From Thamnaconus septentrionalis (taxonomy: Eukaryota; Chordata; Actinopteri; Tetraodontiformes; Monacanthidae): a stretch of DNA of 64,000 bases. Below the pieces are notes generated by a model. The model was not told the origin of the DNA and ran no database searches. It saw nothing but the letters and a program-made list of their open reading frames with translations. How positions within the stretch are numbered: position 1 is the stretch's first letter; every line of letters begins with the position of its first letter. The stretch covers positions 18,134,001-18,198,000 of the forward strand of contig CM020511.1 in NCBI GenBank assembly GCA_009823395.1, written 5' to 3'. This document shows, in pieces, positions 21,626 through 34,872 of this stretch. A program made the translations under genes and the position numbers.

Positions 21626-24600
21626 CTGCGGATCCAGGAGGAGGGAGATCAAGGTGAGCAGATTCAAAGCAGGTCAATTTCGTACTTAATCTATGCAAAT
21701 TGTGACGAGAGAACTCGCTAAAAATGATCCAACTAAATGTTGCTATTCTTTAAAAACTTGCATATTTAAAAAAAGATTTAAAAAAATAAAAAGTTTTTCT
21801 GCTTGCATCCATGAAGCTGTATTTCAGGCCTTTAAACAAAGTTACATTTTTTTTTCTTTAATGGCAAAAAGTTCTGCCTTTACCAGTCACATGCTGTGAT
21901 GTAGTATGTGGATATATTGTTGTGGATCATTTCTTTAATTTCTTACAATATGTTTAAAGAAATCACAGCGATATTACATTTGAACCAAATCGGAAATGCG
22001 GCTGCATTCGAAAACCTCTATGCCTGGATGGTCTTCCAGATTACACATTGACGTATAATGGAGAAAAGCAAGCTTTGCCATGGTAATAGCAGTTTGATGA
22101 CAGTGAGAGCACCCATTGCACTGGATTAAAAACTGTCAACATCTAGTTCAAAACACGCCTTACCAAACACGTCCTAATTAAAAACACAAGTCAACTGACA
22201 AATGTTTTCAAAAACATTGGATTATTAGCTTTTTTTCTTCTATAACAGACACATAATTATTGTAGATGTAATCTTAAATTAATGATCATGTGTCTGTTAT
22301 AGAAGAAGAAAGTGAATAATCGTGTATGTATACATTCAATGAAGACACAATGAATCTCATTCAGTCGTTTCAAGAAACGCTCCTCGACTTCCGTGCCGAA
22401 AAAGAAACCCAGCGCCACGCAGCCGCGGGAAAAAACCCGGCGGCCGCCTCGCAGCCCTGCGCTCCTCTCCTTTATCTGGCCCTCGGGCTGTTGCCAGTGC
22501 GGCGGGTTAATGGAGGTGACGGGTTAATGTGAGCCGAGACCGGCGCTGCCACACAGCTCTGATGAGGTCTGACGGCGAGTCAAGGAGGAGGGGAAGGACG
22601 GCAGAGACTGGCGAGAGTGATGGAAGGTGGAAGGGATGGGGCTGGTGCCAGGCTGACACTGTAACCTCCCGCCACTGACGACTTGGGGATGAGAAGGAGA
22701 AGGAGGAGGAGGAGGAGGAGGAGGAAAATGGCCAGGGCCCCCTCTGTGCTGAGCTGTGCGTGGGGAAGAGGAATTTAACGGCGGGTTGCCATGGCAGGGA
22801 CGGTAACTACTACGTAGATGATGGACAGAATTGCGACGGGGGCGGGGGGATTGTTAATTCCCGTCTCGGCTCCTTTCACCCCCCCCCCCTGCGAAGGCAA
22901 AGAAGGCGATGAAGCTTCATCCTGGCTTCCTGCTGCACGTGGCCGCTACCACATTGACATTTATTTGTGCGTTGAATATTCAGAGGGCCGCGATTTCGTC
23001 ACCAGGTCCGTCTCGTTTGCTCAACACCCCACCTCCCCCAACCCCCGCACATTCCAAATGGCAGCCGGCCCGCTCCTCCGTCGTCATGTAACATGATGTG
23101 GCATCGGAGAGGTCGGGTCGGCGGCGCGCAGCGAAGGTTTTCATTCGGGCAACAACAGGATGACTTTTGCAAATAGGAACATAAGGCCGAGCCATATGTT
23201 TGTCAGGGGGGTTTTATTAACCGAGACTGCGTTGAAATGTTTGTTGGCGCTGCTAGCCGCGTCTGTCTGTGTCTTTGGATTTATCTGTTTGTTAGTTGGC
23301 GGGTGGCTCTGGGAGTGACGCTGATCAGACTGGCAAGTGTGAAGCTAAGCAGTAAAGCCGCGGGCCTTAAAAGGAAACGTGGAAGTTACAACAGCACAGC
23401 TTTGGGGACGTTAACGTGGATTTTGTCAAGGTGTTTTATGAGTGCCCTCAGTTTTTTGCTGCACCACCTTGACCCAGGGCGGCATGGTGTGGGTGGTGGG
23501 CACACCGGCACCCATATGTTTACATCTTAAAGTGTGTACTCTGGCTTTCACATTACCCAAGTTTACGTAAGATGTGAAACCTATTTGGCATTTTTTAAAA
23601 TTAGATGGGTGTATATAGTTATTTTCTAGATACTGACAAACTGTTATGAGCTAAACACTGGGTAAATGTTCAGTGCAGTCCCTCACAAATGTCAACCATA
23701 ATTAGAGCAACTTGGTGGTATCTTTAGTCTTTGTTCTAAAAGCGCCGACTGACAGCAAACAGTGACAGACAGTGGTGACACTGAACGTCTGTCCACGTAC
23801 TTCGGAGGCAGTTTACTTTCAGATCATGCTAACACCGTAATGTAATGCTTTAAAACGGATTACATTTATTTTATGCATTGGGTTTTGCTGTTTTTATTCT
23901 AACATTTGGAGAAAAGTTGTAAAGCAGATCATGGGTCAAAGCAGTTATTCAGAACAGAAACAAAAACATGGTTTTGCCAAAATAAAGACCACATTTTTAT
24001 GTAAAAACCCTTGATAATTATTTAATGGCTGTAGTAAATTGTGGCTTCCCACTGCTGGTTATTGGCAACCATCATTCATCATTTCTCCCATCATATTTCC
24101 CCCCCCCAAATCATTCCATTTCCTTCCATCATATTCCATTGTGACTCAAAAAAGTAGAGCTACCAAAGAGGCGTTTTTACTTATTTTACTACTTCTTGCT
24201 GCCCTCATTATGCATCAGTGATGCGATTAACTACAAGGAAACAGGCGATGTCGACTGTCCCGCTGTTTATGCGTCTATTTCAGGTGTCGGCTGGGCTCTG
24301 AAACACAGCTGCGAGCGGACCTCTAATAGCAGCCCATGTCTGGTAAGAGAGGATAAGATAGTGTTACTCACACTCTGGTCATCATCCTCGCTCTTCATGT
24401 GGTTGGCGATGAAGCGTACTCCTTCCACGGCTTCCTCAAAGCCCGGGCAGGCTTGAGCCAGCAGTGCCTGACTCAGTGCTGGACCCCCCGGGGCCTGCTG
24501 TTTCCCCCGCGCCAGGTTAGCCGAGCCCCCCTCGCGGCCCTCCCTGGCCCTGTTGAGGCCGTCCAAGGAGCCACCCCGCACCTGATCCCAGATCCCCTCC

Positions 24601-27600
24601 GAACTGCTTGACGGACGCGCGGTTCACGTAGCAGGTGCAAGGGTCGCTGTCCTCCTTGCCCCCGCTGCCGCCCAGCCCCAGGCCCACCATCAGGCCGCCC
24701 GCCTCGCCGCAGCGCCCGCCGTCCTTCTGCTCCTGGGCCCTCCGCCGCTGTCGCAGCCGCTGGCGTTCACAGCTGTTGCGGGGCTGGCGCATGAAGAGCA
24801 AGGCGGGCAGCTTGTTGAGGAAGACCACCTTGACCCAGGGCGGCATGGTGTGGGTGGTGGGCGAGCGGTGGTGCACGTTGAGCACGCACACGCTGGTGAC
24901 GATGGAGAAGGTGACCAGGACCATGGTGAACATCAGGTACTTGCCCACCAGCGGCACGTCCAGCGAGGTGGGCGGCACGATCTTGGAGATGAGCAGCAGG
25001 AAGACGGTGAGCGCCAGCAGCACGGAGATGCACAGGGTCATCTTCTCGCCGCAGTCGGACGGCAGGTAGAAGACCAGGATGGCCAGTGAGGTGATGAGCA
25101 CGCAGGGGATGATGAGGTTGATGGTGTAGAAGAGGGGCTTGCGGCGGATGATGAAGTCGTACGTGATGTCCACGTAGGTGGGGTCACCCGGGTTCTCGTT
25201 CCGCCGGCCCGGCAGCGCGATGATGTCCCACTCGCCGCTGGGCGTGAAGTCGTCCATGCTGGCCACGTCGGCGCGCAGCACCAGGTCGATCTCGGTGCGG
25301 TCGTACGTCCAGGATCGGAAGCGCAGTGTGCAGTTCTGCTGGTCGAAGGGGAAGTGCTTCACCTCGATCTTGCACGCCGACTTGTAGATGGCCGGCGGCA
25401 GCCAGAAGATGCTGCCGTCGTAGGAGACCACAGCGTTGGAGTAGAAGGAGACCTCGTAGACGCCGTCGGCGCTGAGGGACGAGGACGAGAAAGACAAACT
25501 TGAGGCAAACAGACACATTTGACAACACTAAGTTTGAGAAGAATAAACCTCCAGAATTTTAAGGTCCAGTGTGTAATATTTGGCTTGGTTTATGATTTTT
25601 ATATTGGTAAAAGCTTAACATGCTGCCAACAAATGCATTAACAAAAGTGTATGCTCGCAGTGCAATAAAAGTAATTTGGTTTTCCCACAATTACAATGGT
25701 TCTCATTTATATATAAGAATATATATAAGGGTCTTGCTCCTAGTTAGCTGCCATCTTGTCCTGCCATATGTTTTGAAGGAAGCCCGTCTGACAGTGCTCT
25801 AAATATGAAACGTGCTTCCTTGGATACCAAGATTCCTTAAACAATTTTACACACTGGACCTTTAAAAGCTGTGGACTGTGACTCAGCAGATTATGCAATA
25901 CGGGCTTATTCATGGGCTGATGGTGGCCTCAGCAGTGAGAACGCCGGGGTGGGGCCTCTCGTTTCACACACAGTGAATATGACAAATGGATCCACAGGTC
26001 ACGCCAAGTTCAAGGACTACCTCATAAGTCCTTGGGGGACCGACTTGTTGAGTGCCAAATTCTGAAATAGCAAAATGATTCATTTTGTGTAGTCAAATTC
26101 TATTCCTGCTGAATATAATGCGCCCGCTGTTGACAGAGGTTTGAAAGCAGAGATGAGGAGCTGGAGGATAGCGTGTCAACCTGGGGTTCGTGAGAGGATT
26201 AACGCTATAATGTTATGTAGAGCCGCGTGGCCCTGGGATCCTCTAATCTTGAGTAAAGCTAAGAGTGATGCAGCTGAGGAGGAAGAGGAGGCGGCTGGGA
26301 TCAGTGATCGCTGGACTCTGATGAGCTGATTCACATCGTCTCCGTTGCACCTTGGACTGATAAAAACTATGACCTAAGACCTCAAATCAGAATCTTACTC
26401 CGCATTACGACACAAAAAGAAATTGTATTTTTCTCAGTTCTACCTGTTGGACATCTATACATATTTGTAGTGGTCGTTGCGGAAATGGTAATGTTTCTTT
26501 CAAGTATTCAGTTATATTCTGCACCTCTAAAGTCAAATTTAAAAGAAGTTCCCCCTGCCTCAATAGAGTTTGAACATTTAATTAAAAGTAGTAGATTCAT
26601 AGTTTACATTCTGCTCCCATGGTGCAAAAACCTCGCTAAGTTGGTGTTTAATTAAATCACAGCAATGTGTTGTAGCTCCAGAGGTGTGCCCTCCTTGGTG
26701 TCTGTGTGCAGTGTACCTGATGGGAGGTAACGGGCTGCGTGCACAATGTGCACGGGGATGTGTACCGGAGGGAGGGTGTGTGCAGATTGGGGTGGGGGAA
26801 CGGAAGGTGAAAATTTTAGTCATTCTGGCACACATGCGCACATGCAAAGAAAGTCCTGGTTGATTTCATTAGAACCAAAAGCAATTTTCCGTACAGCTTC
26901 ACGGATATGCGGATGTACGCGAAATGCAAAGAATGTTCAGAGAATCTGCATCATGTCCTCATTTGGGATCTCGTCTAAATGCAGTAAACATTTAGAATCG
27001 TCCCCCATCAGTCCCTTTTGGCGAACGTTGAGGACTCGCCAGTAAGTAAAAATAAAATTTTCTGTCTTCCTCAGCATGCCACTAGGTTGCTGTAGGTTTC
27101 CGCTCTGACCACGGATGACCCCGAAGAACGATGCTCTTGATGTCAACAGTTTTGTGAGATCTCGCAAAATCTCGAAAAAACAATAGCAAATCTCAGAAAA
27201 CAATTGCGAGAACATAACTGTAATGTCCTGGTGGTGCAACGCTCGTATGTCAGGTTGTGTTGCGCAGTTGAGTTCCTCTGTTCAGTGTCTCCGGTGAATT
27301 GGAGGTACTATATAGGAGTCGCAACACATATTCAACTCATGTGTGGAGACCCTGCGTGTGTTACACCATTAAACAAGTGTTGTCTTAGTTGAAGATGGAC
27401 TCTGCCGACCCTCAGCCACTTGACAGCATATTAATTTGACATCTGTCTGCCTCTTTTGTTTTGTGCGTGTTTAGGACTCGGCGCGTGTGCAGTGCACTTA
27501 GCCCGTTAAAGGCCTTTTGAGGTGAGAGCAGACGTCTGCGTGAGTGAGTGATTGAAGGAGTGAGTGAGCTTACTTGTTGTAGAGCACCACGTCAGGCAGC

Positions 27601-28385
27601 CAGATGTGTTTCGAGGGCAGCCTGACCTTCAGCATGCCGTCAAACTCCTCCGGGACCCAAGTCAGACGGTAGTCCTGCCACTCCTGAGGGCACAGCAAGG
27701 ACAAAATGCTGAGTCACCCACCCACCAATCGCAGAGTGGGGGAGATCCGTCTCCCCCCACCCCCAAGAGCAGCACAGACGAAGAGGACGGGGTCTGTCTC
27801 TCAGCCAGTCAGTGATCAGCATGACCTCCAGGAGACATCGTGACCCCGTTTGTGTTTTAGGTCATGCTTTTGACGGGACCACATTATGCAACGTTCGCTT
27901 GACCAACGATTTCTTGCAGTGAATAATGCGTCTGCAGCCTCAAGTCCCTGGCCGCTCCATCATCACTTCCTATACTGCGTCCGCTTTTTTGTAAATCTCT
28001 AGAATTCTGTCCTTTGTGATGTCACAGAGGGCAAACTCATAAAAATGATAATAATAACAAAGGGAAAACTCATATTTTCAGAGAATCTTTTAATTGATTT
28101 GAAATTTCACTTGTCCCTACCACAAAAAAAGAAGGTATTCCAGGTATTTAATGAGGCCTGTAACTACATGACCAAAATAAACAAAAGGAGAGAACTCTGA
28201 CCTCACCTGAAAACACCCAACACCAAAAACCATCCGAATGATGAAATGGCGTCTGAGCTGAGGCTTATCCTAACGCTTGTCCGTCCGTGTGTGTGTGTCT
28301 ATGTGTGTGTGTGTGCCGTGTCCTCTGTGCAACCCAAAGGCAGAGCCATCCGCCGCTGACCGGTGGTGGTCAGCGGATGCCACTC

Positions 28386-28418
<33 letters not shown>

Positions 28419-30281
28419 GGGGCGGGGGAGGAAGGTCTTCGATGGCGTCTCCTCGTGCTTATTTCACATCAGGGCGGCGGAAGCTATAATTTTTCCCTCG
28501 CTTGGTCATCAGCACAAACAGCGATGCATTACGGTCACTGCAGTAAAGCTGTCCTTGGCTCCCCTGCCTCCCGTCCGACAGGATGCATGGCGCATTTATG
28601 GCCATTCCAGCCCCGAGTTACATGTAATAAATCTTCGCTGCGGCCTGGGAGTGAGTGTAGAATCCATAGAGCGGCGAGTGATCTATAAAGCAATCTAATC
28701 GAAGAATGCGGCATGATGACATCATCATGCACGCGGCATATATACATAAATCTTGCACAGAGTCCCTTGCGTGCGCTCGTTACACATGAAGAGAGGCCTC
28801 GGCCCTCTGGAACACAGTTCCGACCTGAATGTATGACTGTAATCTCCTTTTAACACCTGCCCTCGGTGCAGGTGCACGGCCTGATGGTGATGCGTGTGGA
28901 CGGATGCCTTTATAAGGACAGTGATTGTGTGTAAATGTGTTCATCTATATGTTTCAGTTTATTCCAGGCCTCAGCTGGAAGCTTTAGAAGAAGCAGCCAT
29001 GCAGAAGAGGGTCAGAGCCCAGTCAGGGTCACATTATATATGTTTTTAGATGATCGTGGGGGGTGGAGGGGAGCAAGAGCTGCCTGATTTAAAGGGAAAC
29101 AGCAATTTTAGTGTCATTATTACACACTCACATTTTAAGACATCCTGCTATTTATCTGAGTCATTTATTGTATTGTTCAACTTCAGGTTCCCTACGTCTT
29201 TTTTTATTATTTTTATTAGTATTAGCAATTGGAAGGACGGTCGAACTCTCACCTGCGTCAGCCAGACATTGGTGGTCATCACCTGCTCTCTTTCATGCTG
29301 CAGATAAAGACAACATGTACATAACAAACCATTATTTTATGGAACCATTTCTCTTTAACAGATCCAATAAGTCGAGATGTTTTACTTTTATATTCCTTTT
29401 TTGTCTGACGGCACATCATTTAAGAATTTGCCTTCAATTTTCTCGACATCTAACTGAGCCCTCTGGTGTTCACAAACATGCACTGGACCATTAAGTTGAA
29501 TGGAGGTGTTTTGCTTCAAATATGCTGTGTATATTAAAACCAGCACCACAAGAAGGGAGCAATACTGATTTGCTTAAAAACATTTTGCGGTATAATATCT
29601 GTTATTTGATGGATTAGTTATTCTTTTGGACAGAGAACATATTCACGTAATACTGCAAAAAGTGTTATCAAATTATTTGCTTAATCTAAATTTCATATGA
29701 TTTCATATTCAGTTCATATGATGAAAGGCCGTTTATATGTTACTGCATCAATAATTATCATCTAGCAACTGTCACAATCATATATACACATCATACCGAT
29801 TATTGCCCAAAATACAGTAAATACAGTAAGTTACTGTAAAATACAATAACTTAGTTAGTTAAGTAGAGGCTGACTTAAGATTTGATTCTACACTGGAAAT
29901 TTGCAATGTCACAAGGGGCACTGACACTTCACCTATACCCTGGCAGATTCGTACAATAACACACCAGTTTTAGCAGCAAGCTAAAACAGCAGGCTGTAAA
30001 CACAGGACTAAGTATTTCTTTTTTTTAATAGAAATGTTTAAACTATTGTTATTGTTTGATTATTCATTCATTTTCACCGACAAACATCTCATTGGTTCTT
30101 GTGCGTGCGTGCGTGCGCTCACCACGCTGATAAGCTGAGCCAGCGACACCATCAGCTGCACAGTGACCAACTCGGAGCCATTGGTGGCAGGCCGGATCAG
30201 CTTGTTGTAGTGGGCCGGGTTCAAGAGATGCTCCACCAAGCGCTCCTCCGTGTCTGCCCCCAGGCCTCCTGTAATGAGAAC

Positions 30282-30329
<48 letters not shown>

Positions 30330-33300
30330 CCATCACCATCATCGTCTGCTCCTATCGTGACGAAAAGAAAGTTGCGGCCATCTGGCTTTATTTTAGAATG
30401 TTGTTTTGTTTTTTTTACCCCAAAAGGCATTAATTATTTGGCACCCGGGTCGTCATCGTGGGGGAATGAAATCTCTGGCGCTGCTGATTTCTCTCCGTTT
30501 GGGCCTCACTGTTAGCATTTTTAGGGCGTGGAGGGGGACAATAGCCATCCATGTGCACCGGGAACCGTGGCATTACTCATCATTGCCGGCTGCAGCCACG
30601 TCAGTGCGGCTCCGTGCACACTCCTCACAAGATGTGACATCACGGCCATGAGTGGAGCCCTCCCAACGTCTCAGCGGCGTCCCTCTCCATCTCCCCCTCC
30701 ATCTCCCTCTCCGTCTCTGTCTCCCTCTCTGTCTCCATCTCCGCCCCTCTGCCCCCCGCCTTCGCCCTCGTCTGCACTCCGCCGCCTGCCGTGTTGCACC
30801 TCTCCCCGACTGCCAGTCTCTTGTAGCTCTGGGGTTATTTTCCCTCTCCCCCTCCTCCTCCGCCTTCTCCTCTTGCTGTCTTTCCTCCCCACCGCTCCGC
30901 TCCTGTTCGTCCCATCCCATCTGCGGCACACTGCGGCCTTGTCGGTGCGGGCTCCCCGAGATCGGGCAGGGTTGTCACAACACTAGAGACGGCGCACAAT
31001 GGCGAAACAACTGTTCTTCACCTCCCCCCCATCCTTCCATCCCCGCTACACGCCACAGCCTCTCATCTCATCTCATCTCATCTCATCTCATCTTCTCTGC
31101 ATCTCCTCCATCATTTCGGAGATAAACACAGGCCATATGCCAGCTGATGTTTGTTGGGGGCTGGAGGGGTGTTAAACTCCCAGCTATGTGTTAATGTCAC
31201 ATGTATATACAGTGGGGCAAAAAAGTATTTGGCAGCCACCGATTCTGCAAGTTGTCCCACTTAAAAAGATGAGAGAGGTCAGACTAAGCTTCTGTTGCAG
31301 CCATTAGTATAAGGGTAACCTAAAAGTTCCATATTAAACTTATCTTTCAGAACTCTTTTTCTAATTCTAATTTTCGTAATTAGGGACATATTGTGTTGGA
31401 AGTAAGCAAACAAAGCTATGTATTTCTTTTTTTTAAAGAATACCAATAATCTCAATTTCCTGTCTGAGACAAAACCCAGAGAAACGTGATGCTTCAGTAA
31501 GTATTAACACAGATAGCCGTGCACAGACAAACAGAGCTGAAACCGAGTGCGATGTTTGGATCATTTACAAATGAAAAAAAAGTGAAAGCATGGGAGCCGA
31601 TAGAGACGAGCTCTACAAGCGTCCACTACTGTCTCCCTGTTTGACCCTCAGTCCCTCGTCTCTATCAGCGTGTCAATCTTCCTCCCTCTCTTTCCTCCTG
31701 GGCTGCTGAAGCGGCTGTGCTCACTGAGCAGGAATGATGGCCTCTGTCTCTGGATCAATAAAGGCTCTATTCACGCCCCATAAAGTCAACACACCGCTCC
31801 TCCACCAGCCCTCCTCCCCCTCTTTATTAATCTCAAGGTCTTTTATTTATTTATTTATTTATTTATTTATTTTACTTGGTCCCGTCTCGTCGCTCTCATT
31901 TCCTGTATGTCTCCATTATCAGAGCTGGTCCGAATTCTTCCTTCCCTCCCTTCCTTCTTCCTCCTCCTCCTCCTCACCTTTATATCCATCTCCCAATGGC
32001 TGACGTCCATTTATTGCCCCTTCCCGTCTCGCTGCTCCTTCGTTATCAATACACGTTCCTGTTGCAGCGTTCGGGTAGCATTCCGCTTGTTTGCCGGCGC
32101 TGCGCGTGTCGTCCCCTCCAATGCGCACACATACATGTGGGAAATAAGTGGCGCTGCTCCAACTTCTGAGCCGGAATCATGATGTATATTATTCTCAGCA
32201 GCACAAGGCAATAACGCCGTCGGATGAGACGAGCAGGTCATACGTTTTTACGTTATGCAACGATGACACCATAAGCACGTCCGTCAATACCGGAGCGCCA
32301 CTTTACAAGTCTGTGTCTGTAAAGTTGGTTTTGTATTTTTGTTTTAGTCAACACAGTTGGACGTATGAACGGCACTTTACGTTTGAGCTCACAGTGCAAA
32401 ACATAAAGCGTGAAGGCCAAATGATGACTTCAGGGCTCGGCTCCAGGTACGAGCCTCTATTCTGAGATATATGACGCCTAAAAATATGAAGTACACTGAG
32501 CAAGTGTCAAGTCACATTCCAGTCAGATCTTGCAGAATAGGAGAGACGCATGATTTATTTTTACAATCTAATTGATTCTGGAGCTGTACTTTACTGTTTG
32601 CAAACTGTGGATGTAAGATTTATGTTTTGTAGAACAAGTGGAATCTGTCTGCCAGCGGCTATTTGTTCACGGCTCCAATGTGTAAGATTTAAAGGGTGAT
32701 AAAAAGAAGTGAATAGATGGAATAAATGTCTTGACTGCTTTAGATTTGCATTAAAAACTTGTCTTTATTAAGGAGGCGGCCATATTTTGCCACCGTAGAT
32801 CCACAGCAGTTTTGGGTCGCAGATCTTTTCTGGGTTCATCGCAGATCATATAAAAAAAGATGAGATCAAGTGGGATATGAGAAAATTATTAACATTTGAT
32901 CCAAGCTCATCTTTCACACTGGGCCTTTAACGAACAATGTCAGCGATCCCTACTATTATTTTACAGAATTTGAAGAAAAATGCTGCTTCATTTACAACAA
33001 TTTGAGTGCGAATGCACCATCATGCAAGAAGCAGCTGTTCAGCCTGTGCCAAAGCAGACTGAAGACCCAACCATGCAGAGACAGTCGGTCTATTCTGTCT
33101 TTTCCTCATCTCGAATCTGCATAAAAAATAAAAAATAAAAAATGTATCCCCTCGCGCACTCACATCGCCGGCGCCTGATCTCTTCGCAGTCGTGTTTAAC
33201 CAGCCTGCTCACCTTCGGCACTCGCTAATGCATCCCAACATCGACTGGCCCCGCCCCATTTCCCTCTGCTGTCTCCACTGATGACACTCTGTCATGCTAA

Positions 33301-34834
33301 AGGCCAAGCTGAGTGGTTGTAATGTTGCTGGTAGCTCAGGTTGTTTTTCGGGTTGTTTTCCAGTTCATATATTGCAAACTTAATGTGACGTTATGAATAT
33401 TTCAGCAGGGCTCCCCATTTGACTGTGGAGCAGGGGAAGTTACACCCCCTCCCCACTCCCCGATGCACATGCAAACATCACTGTGTTCAATTGGCATTTG
33501 ATTGTGAAGAAGAAGTCCTGCTACGATGAGGCACAGAGCCCAGTGGCCCGCCATCATCCGGGCGTCTGCGTTTTTTCAAATTGTACAAATGCTAATGTGT
33601 TTGCTCGCATTAAATCATCCGTCCGTTTACTTCACGGCATGTGTTTGCAGTTTACCAAGCCGCCCTAAAGGCGAGCGCCCACATGCGCCAGCGCTGACAA
33701 ATGTGGAGAAAATGAGGGCGCGCTGAGGGCTAAATTGAATTACCGTGCCGAGACTATTACAGCGGTGATCTCTATTTATTCGGCTCGCTCAAATGAGAAA
33801 AGGTTGGAGGGAAGGCGGAGGTCGCTCTCTCTCCTCTTCCAAAGAGGCTTTTTGGCTGCAGCTGAGACCTTTTATGCTAAAATATTTTTCAGTCAATAAC
33901 CGGGAGATCTATTGATCTCCTGGCGGCGCACAATTGGCTCAGTAGCGCCCATACAAGTGAGGCATTATTATCGATTCGGGCCGCAAGAGTATCACAAAAT
34001 CACCACGCTGGAGACCGAGGCTGGACAATCTGTCAGTATAGCCAAGTGTAATCAGAAGAAATGCACAGTGGGCCTGATTTGTGGAGCTTACAGCTAAGAG
34101 CTAATCTGGATGAAAAATGGTCCGGCTCCAGAAGTACGGCTGTGAATATTTCAGGCAAGCTGAAAAAAAAAAAAAAAAAAAAAAAAAAGATTCATCATTT
34201 TGGTGACAGGAAGCCCCTTTTAACAGCTATTATTTGAGCCACTATTTGGATACCCATAAATCCTCAGGGCGCATTATCACCAGGTTGATGTCTGCTGCCG
34301 GAGAATAATTTGTGCACATGAGGGGACAGTAGGTCCATGGTCTGATAGTAATACATTCTCGCTGAACACGCTTACTCTCGTTTCTTTCTTTGGAGAAGAG
34401 TTAAAGAGGAAAGTGAATGTTTTGCTTTGTGCGAAAGCATCGGATCACCGCTGTCTTTTATACGTGTTTGTCTGACATTTTTATAGTAGTTTATAGGACA
34501 AATGGGCCAGCACCTCTCCAGAGGAAGGGTTATCTCCATTGCAATGAGGGATGTGATTGATTGTTCCTGGGAGCTGAAAAGGCATATGAGATATGCTGGT
34601 GGCGCATGCTCACGTGCCCTGCACACACAAACACAACCGCGCTGCGAATCAGCCCTTTTCTTTTTCTTTTTCTTTTTCTTTTTTTTTGGCAACATTCACA
34701 TGCACGAAACTCTCAACTTTTCCACCGTCCCTTATCTCCCCCCTTTTCTCCACAGCTTAAGTTTCTATTAAACCTTTGTGCTCTCCTTTGCTTCCCTCTA
34801 ATCTCCAGGGCCAAACACTGCTTCGCTGCTGCTG

Positions 34835-34872
<38 letters not shown>

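Noticed and set aside
24635..25069. 144-codon plus-strand frame
   Set aside because: Antisense shadow of GC-rich chrnb2 exon 5.
30064..30515. frames with runs of Met, Ser or Asp
   Set aside because: Produced by the CAT/ATG trinucleotide repeat; the real coding here is chrnb2 exon 2 in another frame.
30528..31125. Pro/Ser- and Arg-rich frames on both strands
   Set aside because: Pyrimidine-rich intronic sequence lacking stops by composition; no splice context.
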